Assembly: GCA_963921935.1 (NCBI GenBank)
Contig: OY998175.1
Span: 227,810,122-227,874,121 of the forward strand
Direction: 5' to 3'
Length of the DNA: 64,000 nucleotides
Source of the DNA: Galeruca laticollis
Lineage: Eukaryota > Arthropoda > Insecta > Coleoptera > Chrysomelidae
A model generated the notes under the pieces. That model made no database searches. It was not told the origin of the DNA and worked only from the letters and a program-made list of their open reading frames with translations. Of the stretch, positions 45,085 to 55,771 are shown one piece after another. How positions within the stretch are numbered: position 1 is the first letter of the stretch; each line of letters opens with the position of its first letter. A program made the translations under genes and the position numbers.

Positions 45085-46568
45085 TTCGTATATGAATTTC
45101 ATCAGAACCCTATATACTTCCATTTTGTTTAAGGCTAAAAGATGGCAGATATTGAAGGGTGGGAAAAATCCGATTCTTATTAAATCATTAATAAGGTTTT
45201 GAGTTTCTTGGGAATATATGCAGTTAAAGAAAATATGATTCAGATCACTTTTAATCTGACAGTGTTGACACAGGTCTGTGTCAAGAATTGTTATTTTATA
45301 TAAGTGTGCCGGATAACATGCATGTCCAAAGCGTAGTCTAACAATAGTTGTAATGTATTTACGTGGGCAGGAATAAGAATTGAACCAACAACAATTCGGA
45401 ATTTCTTGTTGAATTGATGAATATTGGGTATTAGATATTTTACAATAATCGTTCCAAGACTTTTTCCATAAACAACTTTGTTTTTGCCTTGAATTAGCAA
45501 ATACGTCTGGTACAGTTAGTGGATATATAGATAAGGTACCATTTTCTGCTGCATTTTAGCTAAACGATATACATGTTCATTATGTTTAAGTCCTATATGT
45601 GCTTTGATCCATATCAGCTGTACATGTTTATTATCTTTTTTTAATTGAAATAACATTTTTTTTATATAGAATATATAAAGATTATCTGATAAAGCAGGTA
45701 TAGTTGGATTTTGTATAGCTGTTAAGACAGACAGAGAATCAGCTAATATAATAGCAGAACTTTTTCTGGACGAAGAAAAGAATTTTAACGATTCATAGAT
45801 GCCCACAGCTTCAGCGCTGAAAACTGAGAAGTCTGAGGGGAGCTTAAACAATTTTTCGACATTATCACCTGGAATGTAGAACGCACAACCAGTTTCATAA
45901 AAACTTTTGGATGCGTCAGTGTATATCTGTATGGAATCAGAATAATTTTCTAATATGGAGTTTAAAATTGTAAGACTTATCATAGGATTTACATGATACC
46001 TAGGTTGAATGACATTAAACATATGAAAAAAGTATTCAAAATCATCTAAAGTCATATTTTTTTCTGATCTGATTAGACATAGATTGTTGTTGTTTCGGAA
46101 AGCATCACAGAGAGGCGGTGAATTTTTGCGGATCCAGTAGTTGTTAGTTAAATCAAATTCGTTTAGTTTACATATATTGTGATATAGAGATTCGTTGGAA
46201 GACATAATTTTTATGGGGAATTTATGGCTGAGATGATTTCTTCTATATTTTATGGGAGGTTCTAAAGCTTCCACGTGAAGTGGTTCAATGGGAGTAGACC
46301 TCATAGCACCCATACAAATACGTAAGGCTTTGTTTTGAAATACGTCAATTTTTTGTAAATTATTTTTACTTGGGGATCCATAAAGTGTACAACCATAATC
46401 TATTATGGATCTAATGTATGATCTATAAAAAAGTAGCGAAGTCGACACATCAGCTCCCCACCAAGTTTTAGAAATGGATTTTAAAAAATTCATACCTTTG
46501 TTGCATCTATTCAATATATGTTCGATATGGGGTTTCCAGGTTAACTTCCTATCAACTATCATTCCCAA
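45085..46568 (-). pseudogene. I-clade LINE RNase H and C-terminal region
   Basis: 46568-45516 (350 codons) continues the RT thumb (KYLGMIVDRKLTWKPHI), the connection (YRSYIRSIIDYGCTLYGSPS, LRICMGAMRSTPIEPLHVEA) and RNase H with IQIYTDASKSFYETG (Asp), FSAEAVGIYESLKFF (Glu), AIILADSLSVLTAIQ (Asp) and LIWIKAHIGLKHNEH (His). A frame break near 45520 leads to ...RLRFGHACYPAHLYKI and the terminal zinc-like CQHCQIKSDLNHIFFNC. All four RNase H acidic/His positions are present. Downstream of 45085 is the 3' untranslated region. Confidence 0.87.
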
Positions 46569-47895
46569 ATATTTTATTGATTTACAAAAGGGAAACGCTT
46601 GTGTATTTAACTGAATCGTATCGATATTCGGGATGTTATGTCTAGAAAAAATGCAAACTGATGATTTCGTGGGAGATACTTCAAAACCATTTTTAATGAA
46701 CCATTTTTAAGCCGATCCGTATATTTTATCTAACGTCTCAACAGCATCATTATATTTTTTGGCCTCTGAATATAAGCAAAAATCATCCGCATACTGAATT
46801 ATTTTTGGGGTGATATTTTCAACGTAAATACTATGAAAGTCAGCCGTATACAAATTGAAAAGCAAAGGACTCAATACTGAACCCTAAGGTAGTCCTGAAA
46901 TATTATAACGAGGTCCTATGAGGTGATTATTATGAATTCTTATATACAATTTTCTATGAGAATAAAAGTTATCGATTGCATCAGTTAATCGAATCGGTAT
47001 TAGGAAGTTATTAATCATTTTTTCTCTCAGAATGGGTAAGTAGACGCTATCATAAGCACCTTCGATATCTAGGCAAAGTGTAGGTAAATATCTATTAGTG
47101 GAATAAGTATTTTGAATATCGGTAACGAGAGTTGTTAGAGCGTCAATTGTACCACAACCTTTTTTGTAGCCAAACTGGGTTCTTGGAAGGAGGTTTTTCT
47201 GAAATAACCACCATTCAAGTCTGTGCTCAATAGTACGTTCTAACGTTTATAGGGCGATAGGATTCAGCATAATTGGGATCTTTACCTGGCTTGAGAATAG
47301 GAATAATTATGACATCCTTCAACTCATTAATTATGGATAGATTATTCAGTATGTCATTAAATATATCTATCAATATACATTTAGCAATAACTGGAAGGTT
47401 ATCAATCATAGGATATTTAATTTCATCATGTCCTGGACTAGTACGGATGCGATTTTTAAGAACATAGTTTAACTCTGTTAAAGTTATGGGTTTTGAAAGA
47501 AAATGGTTCTTATCACTAGATGAAGTTAGATCAGGAAATAACATAGCAGCGAAGGGAGGAGAAATTTCGTCAAAAAATTCTGCCATCCAGATATCATCGA
47601 AAGGCTTGACGTTGGAGATTGGTTTTCTATAAATCTTTCTAGCTTGTTTCCAAAGAGAAGAAGACGAAACAGACTTATTAAGAGAAGAAACATACTCAAT
47701 CCAGTTTTGTTTAGCTATAGCTTTAAATTTTCTTTTTGTTCTTGCCATCATTTCTTGACAAAGGAAAAAGTTTTGGAAATTCGAAGTTTTTTTATAAGTC
47801 GAGAAAGCCAAACGTCTATCTTCCAAAATCTTTTCGCAATCTGAATTCCACCAAGGTGGGGAGTAACGTTTTAAGTTTTTAATATTTTTAAATTA
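46569..47895 (-). pseudogene. I-clade LINE reverse transcriptase with stops and a deletion
   Basis: Starts after a TAA at 47893-47895 with NIKNLKRYSPPWWNSDCEK, then KFKAIAKQNWIEYVSSLNKS, RTSPGHDEIKYPMIDNLP and IIPILKPGKDPNYAESYRPI. A deletion and frameshift near 47240 remove the segment before ERTIEHRLEWWLFQKN. The core follows: TLCLDIEGAYDSVYLPIL (Asp), ISGLP-stop-GSVLSPLLFN (TAG for Gln near 46885) and KIIQYADDFCLYSEAKK. A further TAA lies near 46708. The active-site Asp residues remain, but the protein cannot be made full length. Confidence 0.87.
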
Positions 47896-48747
47896 TGGTA
47901 TCGCAATGTGTGCAGCTTGATTCATACTGCTGATTAAGATTTGATATTTATCACATGTGGAGTTTAATGAGAAATCTCCTTGAAGAGTATTTTCAATTGT
48001 CCCAGTATACAATGGCCAGTTAGCTTTTTTTATGTTCCATTTATTTTTAAGGGGAAATTCATTGATAACTTGGTCAATTGGAAGCTCCATAAGAATAACA
48101 AAATGATTCGATCCTAATGTATCATCTAATACTGACCAATTAATTCTATTAGCAAGTTCAGGAGAACAAAAAGTGATATCTATCGCAGAAACATTTTGAT
48201 TAGGGCGAGTTAGAACTGTGGGTTGTCCATTATTCATTACGGTTAGATTAAGATCATCTGCAGCTTGGATTAGTTGTATACCAACTGTGTCATTATGATG
48301 TGCACCCCACAAAGAATGATGTGCATTGAAATCACCGCCCACGATTATAGGATTTTTTGCTTGTGAAAAAAGTATAAACCAATCATTAGCAGAACATTCA
48401 ATTTTAGGTGGTTTATAAACAGAAAAAAGACTTAGCTCCGATTTACCATATTTAATTTTTATGCCACACATTTCCACGCCTCTACAGACATTCATATTAA
48501 TTTTGAATTCACAAAAACTTATTGAATGATGAACTAAAATGGCAACACCACCATAGCCGTCATGTCGGTCTTTACGGACCATATTATAACCATTATAACA
48601 ATATTGTATATTTTTTTTAAACCAAGTTTCAGTAATAAGTGCCACATCTATTTTTCTAGAATTTAAAAAGTGTTGCAAACTGTTTTTATTTGCCACAGCT
48701 GATCTAGCATTCCACTGCATAATGTTAAGTGAAACGTTCTGAGCCAT
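47896..48747 (-). pseudogene. I-clade LINE AP endonuclease
   Basis: Starts at ATG 48747 (MAQNVSLNIMQWNARSAVAN, with the metal-site Asn). Then come DVALITETWFKKNIQY (Glu), GGVAILVHHSISF, ELSLFSVYKPPKIECS, IVGGDFNAHHSLWGAHH (Asp and Asn of GDFNAHH), QNVSAIDITFCSPELAN and LGSNHFVILMELP (SNH in place of SDH). The domain is complete and its residues look catalytic. It nicks target DNA to prime reverse transcription. A TAA after HIAIP at 47895 separates it from the RT. Confidence 0.88.
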
Positions 48748-49044
48748 TAATAATTATTAACTGTTAGTTGTATCCTCCAGTACTTGTTTTATGCTACTGA
48801 TTATTGAACTTTTATTAATTGATTGCAAGTCTTCTACTGAACTTATATTATCCAATAGATTGAATACAAATTTGGAGACAATGTCAGCAATATTCTGTTT
48901 TTTACTTTCAATACTATTAAAATTGGATTTATAGGGGTTAGCAGGTAATGGTTAACTAGGACCAAAAGTAAAAGGAAACATAGGCGAGCCAGAAGGAGAC
49001 TGATTGGACGGAGAGTCTGATTTTCTTTTCTTTTTCATGGGAAC

Positions 49045-50136
49045 TTAGTATTTTTTTGTGCCACTTGTACTTGGTAGCGACGAAATTGAGCTATTGCTTT
49101 CCCTAGTATTTTTTATCATAGTTTGTGTGGTATTATTATTAACTTGATTAGTAAGACTGGAGAAATCTTTATTGTAATTTGATAAGCCTGAAAAAGAATC
49201 ATGACTTACAAAAGAAGAAATTGAGTTTTCACAGTATTTTCTGGCTTCCAGAAATGACGTTTTTTGTTCAACCATAATAGTTTTAATTTTTTTCTGTTTC
49301 TCATATTGAGGGCATTTTTTAGATATAGATAGGTGATCGTTAGATTTACAATGAATACAATAAATTTTGTCCTTATTGCAACTATGTTCCTCTGTTTTTA
49401 TTTCGCCGCATTGTATACATCGTTCTTGGGTGTTTTTACACTGTTTAGAAACATGTCCATACTTCAAACAACGATAACATTGAACTACTCTACCTATAAA
49501 TTGTTCTACCTGACAATATACTTTAATAAATGCAACATATTTTGGTATAATATTACCTTCAAAAGTAATAATAATGGTTTTTTTTGGTATATAATCAATT
49601 GTGTTATCCTCTCTTTGGATTTTACGTTTAGTACGATAAATGTTTATTACCGGAGAGGTAGACTCTACATTCTCTAGCAAATATTTTTCGTCATATTTAG
49701 TGTCAACGTCCCTAATGATACCCTTTGATTCGAGTAGATGATTTGGAATATAAGCTACCAAATTATGATTTTCCAACAAAGGATTTTTAACTAATTGATT
49801 AGCCTCAAGAAACGATTTTAATAAAACTTTTATTCGATTTTTACCTATACTTTTAAGTTCTAATATATTAGTTAGCTTTAATTGTTTAGAAAGTATGTGA
49901 CCAACAGTCATCGGATGTAGCCTTCCCAAATTACTACTTTTAATATAATCTATGTATACCCAAATAGTAGATAAATTGTACTTATCTGACAATAAGTTGA
50001 ACTTTTTTGGAACTGGTTTTACTGCAGAAACCTCGTTGGTGCTTGGAGAGTTGTTAATCGGTAACATTTGATCATCATCACATAACATAATCGACTCCAC
50101 TTGCATCGAGAATGACGTCCCTTTTTTATCCCCCAT
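49045..50136 (-). CDS. I-clade LINE ORF1 (Gag-like), three zinc knuckles
   Basis: 363 codons from ATG 50136 (MGDKKGTSFSMQVESIMLCD). It has a central Gag-like region (KFNLLSDKYNLSTIWVYIDY, IGKNRIKVLLKSFLEANQL), then CYRCLKYGHVSKQCKNTQERC, an imperfect CIQCGEIKTEEHSC and CIHCKSNDHLSISKKCP. The Ser-rich tail ends SSISSLPSTSGTKKY. It is the only long uninterrupted frame of this LINE. It would package element RNA in ribonucleoprotein particles. The start is supported by the position just inside the 5' leader. Confidence 0.88.
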   Translation of the reverse strand: MGDKKGTSFSMQVESIMLCDDDQMLPINNSPSTNEVSAVKPVPKKFNLLSDKYNLSTIWVYIDYIKSSNLGRLHPMTVGHILSKQLKLTNILELKSIGKNRIKVLLKSFLEANQLVKNPLLENHNLVAYIPNHLLESKGIIRDVDTKYDEKYLLENVESTSPVINIYRTKRKIQREDNTIDYIPKKTIIITFEGNIIPKYVAFIKVYCQVEQFIGRVVQCYRCLKYGHVSKQCKNTQERCIQCGEIKTEEHSCNKDKIYCIHCKSNDHLSISKKCPQYEKQKKIKTIMVEQKTSFLEARKYCENSISSFVSHDSFSGLSNYNKDFSSLTNQVNNNTTQTMIKNTRESNSSISSLPSTSGTKKY

Positions 50137-50329
50137 GATGGGGGAAAAATTATTTAGTTAAAAACTCTAATCGGAATATTTTAAATAAACACGTGTAAGA
50201 AAACAAAGTTGGCACTGATAAAAACTATCGACCGGTTTTGTTAATTGCTTCGCACAACCTATTTGTACAAAGGTAAAATCAACACTCGTTATCTATAGTT
50301 AGTTCCATTAATTTAAATATTTTTTTATA

Positions 50330-52375
50330 TGAAATTAACTGTCTCGACCCTTACTTCGTGGAATCTGCTCATATTAGTGTTTTAAATGAAACTCACGGTT
50401 TCCAGTTAATTCCACAATATAATAAAAGTTATTGAAAATTCTAAAAAATTGACAATTGTTTCGATAAATCAATATCATCGTCAAAATGACAGAACTTACA
50501 TTCCATTTGATGCCTACCTGATGTTTAGTAGTTATTTTTGGCTAGACCAAGAAGTGACCTAACTTGTGATTGACTTAATATATGTTAATAGAAAAAAAGA
50601 AGAAGATGTGATATTACAAAAATTGAAGCTTAGATATTATTAGCCCTATGATATGAATCTCAGTACTCAATTAGAAATTCAATAGAACTAATCAAAAAGT
50701 TGAAAGCAATCCACTTGCAAGATAACTATAAACTCATTTCGTTCGATGTAGCTAATATGTTCACTAAAATTGCTCCTAAAGAATGTCTAATACTTGTATG
50801 AAAATTACTAGATGATGAAAATATTAATCCAAGACTAATATCAGATATACTTAATTTATTTGATGAATGAATTATTTCAATTTCAATTTTGACAATAAGA
50901 TATATATTCAAAATGAAGGTTTACCAATGGGAAGCCCTATATCACCTATTTTAGCAAACATTTTTATGGACAATTTAGAAAGAAAGATCTTTGAAAGTAA
51001 TATTTCGAAAAATATTTTATTTTGGTATAGATATGTAGATGACATATTAGCTTGTTTTATGGGTAGTGAACGACAATTAGATGTATTTTTCAGCCACATC
51101 ATTAATTTACACCCAAAAATTGAATTCACATTAGAACTTGAAGAAAATAGCTCAATCAATTTTCTTGATTTAGAAATTCAAAGAGTTAATAATGTACTTG
51201 ATTATTCAATTTACCGAAAACCAACACAGACTGATGTTACAATTCCATTCAATTCCAATGACCCTATGTCACACAGACTAGCGGCATATAATTCAATGAT
51301 ACATAGAGCTTTTTCAGTTCCTATGAACAAATGTAATTTTGGTAGAGAGATTAATACAATTAGACAAATAGCAACATCCAAAGTTATCCATTCGATATGA
51401 TAAATAAGCTAATTAGTAAAAAAGAGGAAAAAGTAGCATTACAACTAATATTTCCTAAACAAGCTGATGAAATAAAAACTTATAAAACCATCACATATGC
51501 CGGAAATATTTCTAATATTATTTCAAAGATAATATCTTCAGCAACGAATACAACAGTTTCTTTTAAAACAGAAAGTAACGTTAGTACAAAATTGTTAAAT
51601 GTAAAAACAAAAATACCACTAACAAAGAAGTCAGGTATATATAAACTCAAATCTCCAGAATGTAATGGTGTCTATTTGGGTCAGTCCCTTAGGAATTTTG
51701 AAATCGGATACAGTGAATACTTACGAGCATACAGATTAAAACAACCAGATAAATCCCACTACGCAAAACATCTACTTGATACCAATCATTCATTGACACC
51801 TAACACAAAACTGGAAGTGCTGCATATTTGTGAAAAGAAACAAGAACTGGATTTCCTTGAAGAATTGGAAATTAGAAGACATTTAAGAAACCCACAATAT
51901 GGAGTTGTCAATGAACAGATAAATCTACGAAGTTTTCCACTTTTAAAATGTCTTCTTAAGTGATAATTGTAAAGATCAGCAGATATAGTTTTCCTGGTTT
52001 TCTATATCATTGCACAGTTATACTGATCTTAATTGGAAAAATGATATCCAGGATATCACCATAGGGCTAATAATATCTAAGCTTCAATATTTGTAATATC
52101 ACATCTTCTTTTTTCTATTAACCTATATTAAGTCAATCACAAGTTAGGTCATTTCTTGGTCTAGCCAAAAATAACTACTAACATCAGGTAGGCATCAAAT
52201 GAAATGTAACTTCTGTCATTCTGACGATGATATTGATTTATCGAAACAATTGTCATTTTTTTAGAATTTTCAATAACTTTTATTATATTGTAGAATTAAC
52301 TAGAAACCGTGAGTTTCATTTAAAACACTATTATGAGCATATTCCACGAAGTAAGGGTCGAGACAGTTAATTTCA
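50330..52375 (+). mobile_element. Penelope-like element PLE-A, copy 3
   Basis: A 2.05-kb copy with the tail sequence on both sides (TGAAATTAACTGTCTCGAC at 50330 and its complement ending at 52375). The left arm 50373-50649 is an inverted 3' end truncated at TTAGCCCTATG and fused to RT coding sequence. The right arm is 51964-52330. Flanks are A/T runs, so the target duplication cannot be read with confidence. Confidence 0.88.
50650..51963 (+). pseudogene. PLE-A copy 3 RT and GIY-YIG endonuclease
   Basis: Starts within the RT (YESQYSIRNSIELIKKLKAI), reads LISFDVANMFTKIAPKECL with TGA after TLV and TGA near 50869, then NEGLPMGSPISPILANIF, WYRYVDDILACFMGSERQL and INFLDLEIQRVNN. A one-base deletion near 51381 (ATSKVIHSI-stop) shifts frame into IYPKQADEIKTYKTITYAG-type sequence and the nuclease SGIYKLKSPECNGVYLGQ, where the first Cys of the pair is Ser, then RNFEIGYSEYLRAY (Arg to Gly) and LDFLEELEIRR. 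Nuclease residues have decayed, so it is inactive. Confidence 0.85.
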
Positions 52376-53411
52376 TTAAAAAAAAATATATTTATTTAGA
52401 ATGAATTTTGATGAGGAACTCTTTTATTTATACAAATATAAAGAAATCAGGAGAAAAAAATCTTTGGAATGAATTTTGACGTGGCATCCCCGAGCAACCA
52501 CTGCAATACGTTTTGACTTTTTTCTTCCTTGATCTCGACCAAAGTTTTTTTTCAAAGAAATGTAACATTTGGAACAGTTCTTTCTTTTCGTTTGTTAATA
52601 AAACACAGCCGCAGGATTTGGAAGATTTGAAGAGAAAAACAACAGCTGCGGGTAAAGAGTTTCAGACAGATTTTATTCGAAATGTTAGAAAGTAGTTTAG
52701 TAGCAGAAATAAAACAAAAAATATATATAATTTATATTTTATTTAATAATACATGGACGACACAGTACATAATATTTTTATTGCCTATAAACAGCATGGT
52801 GCAACTTTTTTTTTGTACAAGTAATTAACCAATTTTAACAATTAAAATTTATAATATATACAAAAAATCCGACTCTGCTAGAGTCATAATATTTTAAAGT
52901 AAAAATGGAAAAATAAAGGCTCAAAATCGACAGATTTTCAACAACAAATCAAAATTTTGTTTTAGTGGAGAGATTGTTATTAAACGAGTCTTAATTCATA
53001 GAAAATAAAATCTATTTTTTATATTATTTAGAAAAAATATGCCTTTATAGTTTGAAGAATGTGCCTGGCCAGTGATAGGGTATACCAAGATAGTTTGTTT
53101 CCAAGTAGAAATCTACGAAATGTTCATGCTATCTGCGTTTGGTCTAAGCTAAACGGACAGAATTTCAGAAAGAAAAACATAATGTCAAAAATTAACCGAT
53201 TGTGAAAGTCTTATCTATCCTTTGCATACGGAGTTTGCAGTTGAGTCTCATGAAGCAACTTTTGGATGCTCTTTTATAAGACTTTGAGGATTCTCAATAT
53301 TTACAGTGATTTTCTCAAATCTGCTGGAATTAATCAAGAAGATATTTGGGATATCAAAACTAGTTTTAACACGCTTAATATATGATGACTGTGTCTGTTG
53401 TTAATTCATAC
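52376..53411 (+). other. Unassigned region with a possible terminal exon at 52609-52695
   Basis: TTCTTTCTTTTCGTTTGTTAATAAAACACAG looks like a 3' splice site (written here only to locate it at 52578-52608; key part is the pyrimidine run and CACAG). It is followed by an in-frame segment PQDLEDLKRKTTAAGKEFQT ending with TAG at 52693-52695 and AATAAA at 52708. It could be the last exon of a host gene whose other exons are not visible, or part of an unknown element. The rest of the region has no feature. Confidence 0.25.
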
Positions 53412-53622
53412 TGTTCGCGCCACCCTCTTATTTTCCATATAATTCGGCGCGCCGATCATGAATTATTTTCATTACATTTCAATACATATTTTTTGTACAT
53501 TTTGTTAAAGGACTAGTTTTTAATTTTGGTTATTAACACTTTCGTTGAGGAACAGTTCGTTTCAAATAACTATTTAAATTAATATCTCATTGTTAAACCG
53601 CTGAAAATCAGTTAAAACCGCG
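53412..53622 (+). repeat. BEL/Pao 5' LTR, truncated
   Basis: Starts TGTTCGCGCCACCC. It contains a segment of about 44 bp (GAGGAACAGTTCG...) missing from the right copy. It ends where gag coding sequence begins. Confidence 0.75.
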
Positions 53623-54605
53623 TCAGGTGATATTGAGAAATGGCTTGAATCCTTCGCACTGTTTCAATACTTTATACATAATAGCACGTCTCTCTCCCCT
53701 ATCGAAAAGTTCCATTTCATACGCTCCAACCTGGGCGGAAGTGCTCTCTGAGTTGTTTCTAGCTTACAGCTAACAGGTGAAAATTACGAACTAGCTTATA
53801 CGGCCCTGGTCAACAGATATCAATCTCCCCGCAGAATAGCTCAAGCGTATTTAAATAAAATTCTCGAATTCAAACCAATTTCTTCTAATTCACTCAACAA
53901 TTTGAAACATTTTCACGAGACTTATAAAAATTCCGTATAGGCTATTAAAGCATTATCCAACTTCATTTTGTTAACATCATCATTAAATAATCTTGATGCA
54001 CGTACCGCTAAAGCCTTCGAAGATCGAGAATCTTCAGAAGGAGTTCCGCGATTTAATGATTTGTTGGAATTCTTAATACATCAGATCAAAACATTGGAAA
54101 TAATCTCTACCCCCGCAAGTTCTAGCCCCATTACTCGTACCACGGTCGCTTCTAGATCAAATTCATTCATTGCCAGTCGCAATTCAAATTCTTCAGATTC
54201 AAATTCACATCGTTCTGTTCACTCCGATTCAAAAATCCTTTCTTGTATACTTTGTTACAAGGCATACTCATTGTCCTCCTGTTTCGCATTTTTCCTCTTT
54301 CTCGAGATGAAAATATCGATTTCATCAAGCAGCACAAACGTTGTTTCAACTGTTTAGGTTCCCACCTGAAATATCAATGTAAATCTACATCTGGCTGCCG
54401 TAAATGCAATTCTCGTAATTATCATACTCTTTTGCACCCTTTTCAATTAGACTATTCAGGTGACAGTTCCGCGTCTAATTGCACCTCGGATCATATCAAT
54501 CATGAATCCAATATTGCATCTACCTCCTCTGTCGAACAACCCGCATCTGCTTCCACGCTCTCGTTTAGTTGTGCGACCACAACGCCTAGCGTGACTTTTA
54601 GGTAA
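53623..54605 (+). pseudogene. BEL/Pao Gag with zinc knuckle
   Basis: The reading starts SGDIEKWLESFALFQYFIHN, then PIEKFHFIRSNLGGSAL, LTGENYELAYTALVNRYQSP and NLDARTAKAFEDRESSEGVP, the Pao Gag fold. It passes a Ser-rich spacer to DFIKQHKRCFNCLGSHLKYQ followed by CRKCNSRNYHTLLH (zinc knuckles). Breaks occur near 53750, 53938 (TAG) and 54240 (frame change). Gag would form the particle shell. It is clearly inactive. Confidence 0.8.
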
Positions 54606-55428
54606 CTTTCGTGCACGCATCTTAGATGAACGCGAAGGTTACATTCCCGTACGGGGAGTTATTGACCTTGGATCACAACTCTCCTTTATATCAAAGCGTT
54701 TATCTAACCAGTAGAGTCAAAAGATTCACGATTTGCCAGTTTCCGTATCAGGCATTGGCGGACACTTCTCTACCTCTCCTGGTACTATCTTTTCTCCAAA
54801 ATTTCTCAATATCATATTGACATAAACCCATCAGTGGTTTCTTATATTACTGATCATTTGCCTCCTTCTAACATTAGTACCGAAGTTGCTCGTGCTTTTC
54901 GATATTTAACTTTGGCTGAATTAGGACACATGTCCAAGTCTATGCAACCCACTCAGTATATTATTCCCCATCGTGTAGTAACTAAACTTACAAATCATGG
55001 CAACAAAATCCGAGTAGTTTTGAATGCATCTAGTCCCGACTCTTTCGGTCTGTCCCGCAATGATTGCCTGATCAAAGTACCGAAGTTACAGTCAGCTGTA
55101 GGTTAGGTTAGGTTTATAATGAGTGGGTCAATAAGGCCCTCCACTGCGACTCGTAACAGTCTATTGTGGCTCATACCTATTCAAATTTGATCAAACAAAT
55201 TCAGCTTCTTAACGAAGCCGATTAATTTGTTCAGTGAATGATATTTCAGGTCCGAGGGCAAGAGAGTGGCCCTTCCAAACATCAGATACCTGACACGAGC
55301 CGCGGCTGGGCAGGCACAAATTATATGCTCTGCTGTTTCATCATCTTTCAAACAAAGACGGCAAATCGGATCGTCCAACAGTCCAAGTTGTCAACTGTAT
55401 CAGACATATTACTCAATTTTGTACGGTA
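54606..55428 (+). pseudogene. BEL/Pao protease and RT start, interrupted
   Basis: Reads ARILDEREGYIPVRGVIDLG and SQLSFISKRL, the Pao aspartic protease with Asp-Leu-Gly in place of the usual Asp-Ser/Thr-Gly, then DLPVSGIGGHFSTSPGTIF. A large deletion near 54825 joins it to ARAFRYLTLAELGHMSKSMQ, QYIIPHRVVTKLTNHGNKIR, VVLNASSPDSFGLSRNDCL and KVPKLQSAV (RT start). The frame continues after the 290-bp LINE scrap as SDILLNFVRY, then meets the 3' LTR. The catalytic RT core is deleted. Confidence 0.8.
55101..55390 (-). mobile_element. LINE 3' end (RNase H-less C-terminus) inserted in BEL/Pao
   Basis: Flanked by TCAGCTGTA (55092-55100) and TCAACTGTA (55391-55399). The minus strand encodes DDPICRLCLKDDETAEHIIC, ACPAAARVRYLMFGRATLL and KLIGFVKKLNLFDQI-stop, the CCHC-bearing C-terminus of R1/LOA/Jockey-type LINEs. 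It ends with AACCTAACCTAACC, matching insect telomere units (TTAGG as complement). Confidence 0.85.
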
Positions 55429-55581
55429 TGTTCGCGCCACCCTCTTATTTTCCATAAAATTCGGCGCGCCGTTCATGGAATATTTTCAATACATATTTTT
55501 TGTACATTTTGATCAAGACTTAGTTTTTAATTTTCGTCATTAACGCTTTTGTTAAACCGCTGAAAATCAGTTAAAACCGCG
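55429..55581 (+). repeat. BEL/Pao 3' LTR
   Basis: Matches the left LTR from TGTTCGCGCCACCC to AAACCGCG. It may continue to about 55680 as U5, which has no partner on the left because that copy is truncated. Confidence 0.7.
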
Positions 55582-55771
55582 ACGTGTGTCAAGTTCTTTT
55601 ATTCGTGTTACTATTTATTTGCAAATATAGACATTGTATTAAACTTTATTTAGTGTCACAAAGACCCAGGACTTTCCAGTATAAGTTAAACGATCGATTG
55701 TGGAAACTCATAGTGAATTTCAGACACCGGCATTTTTGGTAAGTACATTTAAATTAGAGTTTATTGTTTAT

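Larger units (their letters stand above)
44784..50287 (-). mobile_element. I-clade LINE, nearly full length, with 13-bp target duplication
   Basis: GTTATCTATAGTT occurs at 44771-44783 and 50288-50300, flanking 5.5 kb. On the minus strand: 5' leader, ORF1 with three zinc knuckles, endonuclease, RT, RNase H, a C-terminal CCHC-like motif, a 3' untranslated region of about 300 bp and a short poly(A). The RNase H plus multi-knuckle Gag is characteristic of the I group. ORF2 has several stops and a deletion. Confidence 0.92.
53412..55581 (+). mobile_element. BEL/Pao LTR retrotransposon, internally deleted
   Basis: LTR-like copies at 53412-53622 and 55429-55581 share TGTTCGCGCCACCCTCTTAT, TTCGGCGCGCC and GAAAATCAGTTAAAACCGCG. 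Between them lie Pao-type gag, protease and an early RT segment, with most of pol deleted. A 290-bp LINE scrap is inserted at 55101-55390. The left LTR joins gag directly at GCG|TCAGGTGATATTG, so primer site and gag start are gone. Confidence 0.82.

Noticed and set aside
50311..52395. Target duplication for PLE-A copy 3
   Set aside because: Both flanks are A/T runs, so any apparent match is low-complexity and not convincing.
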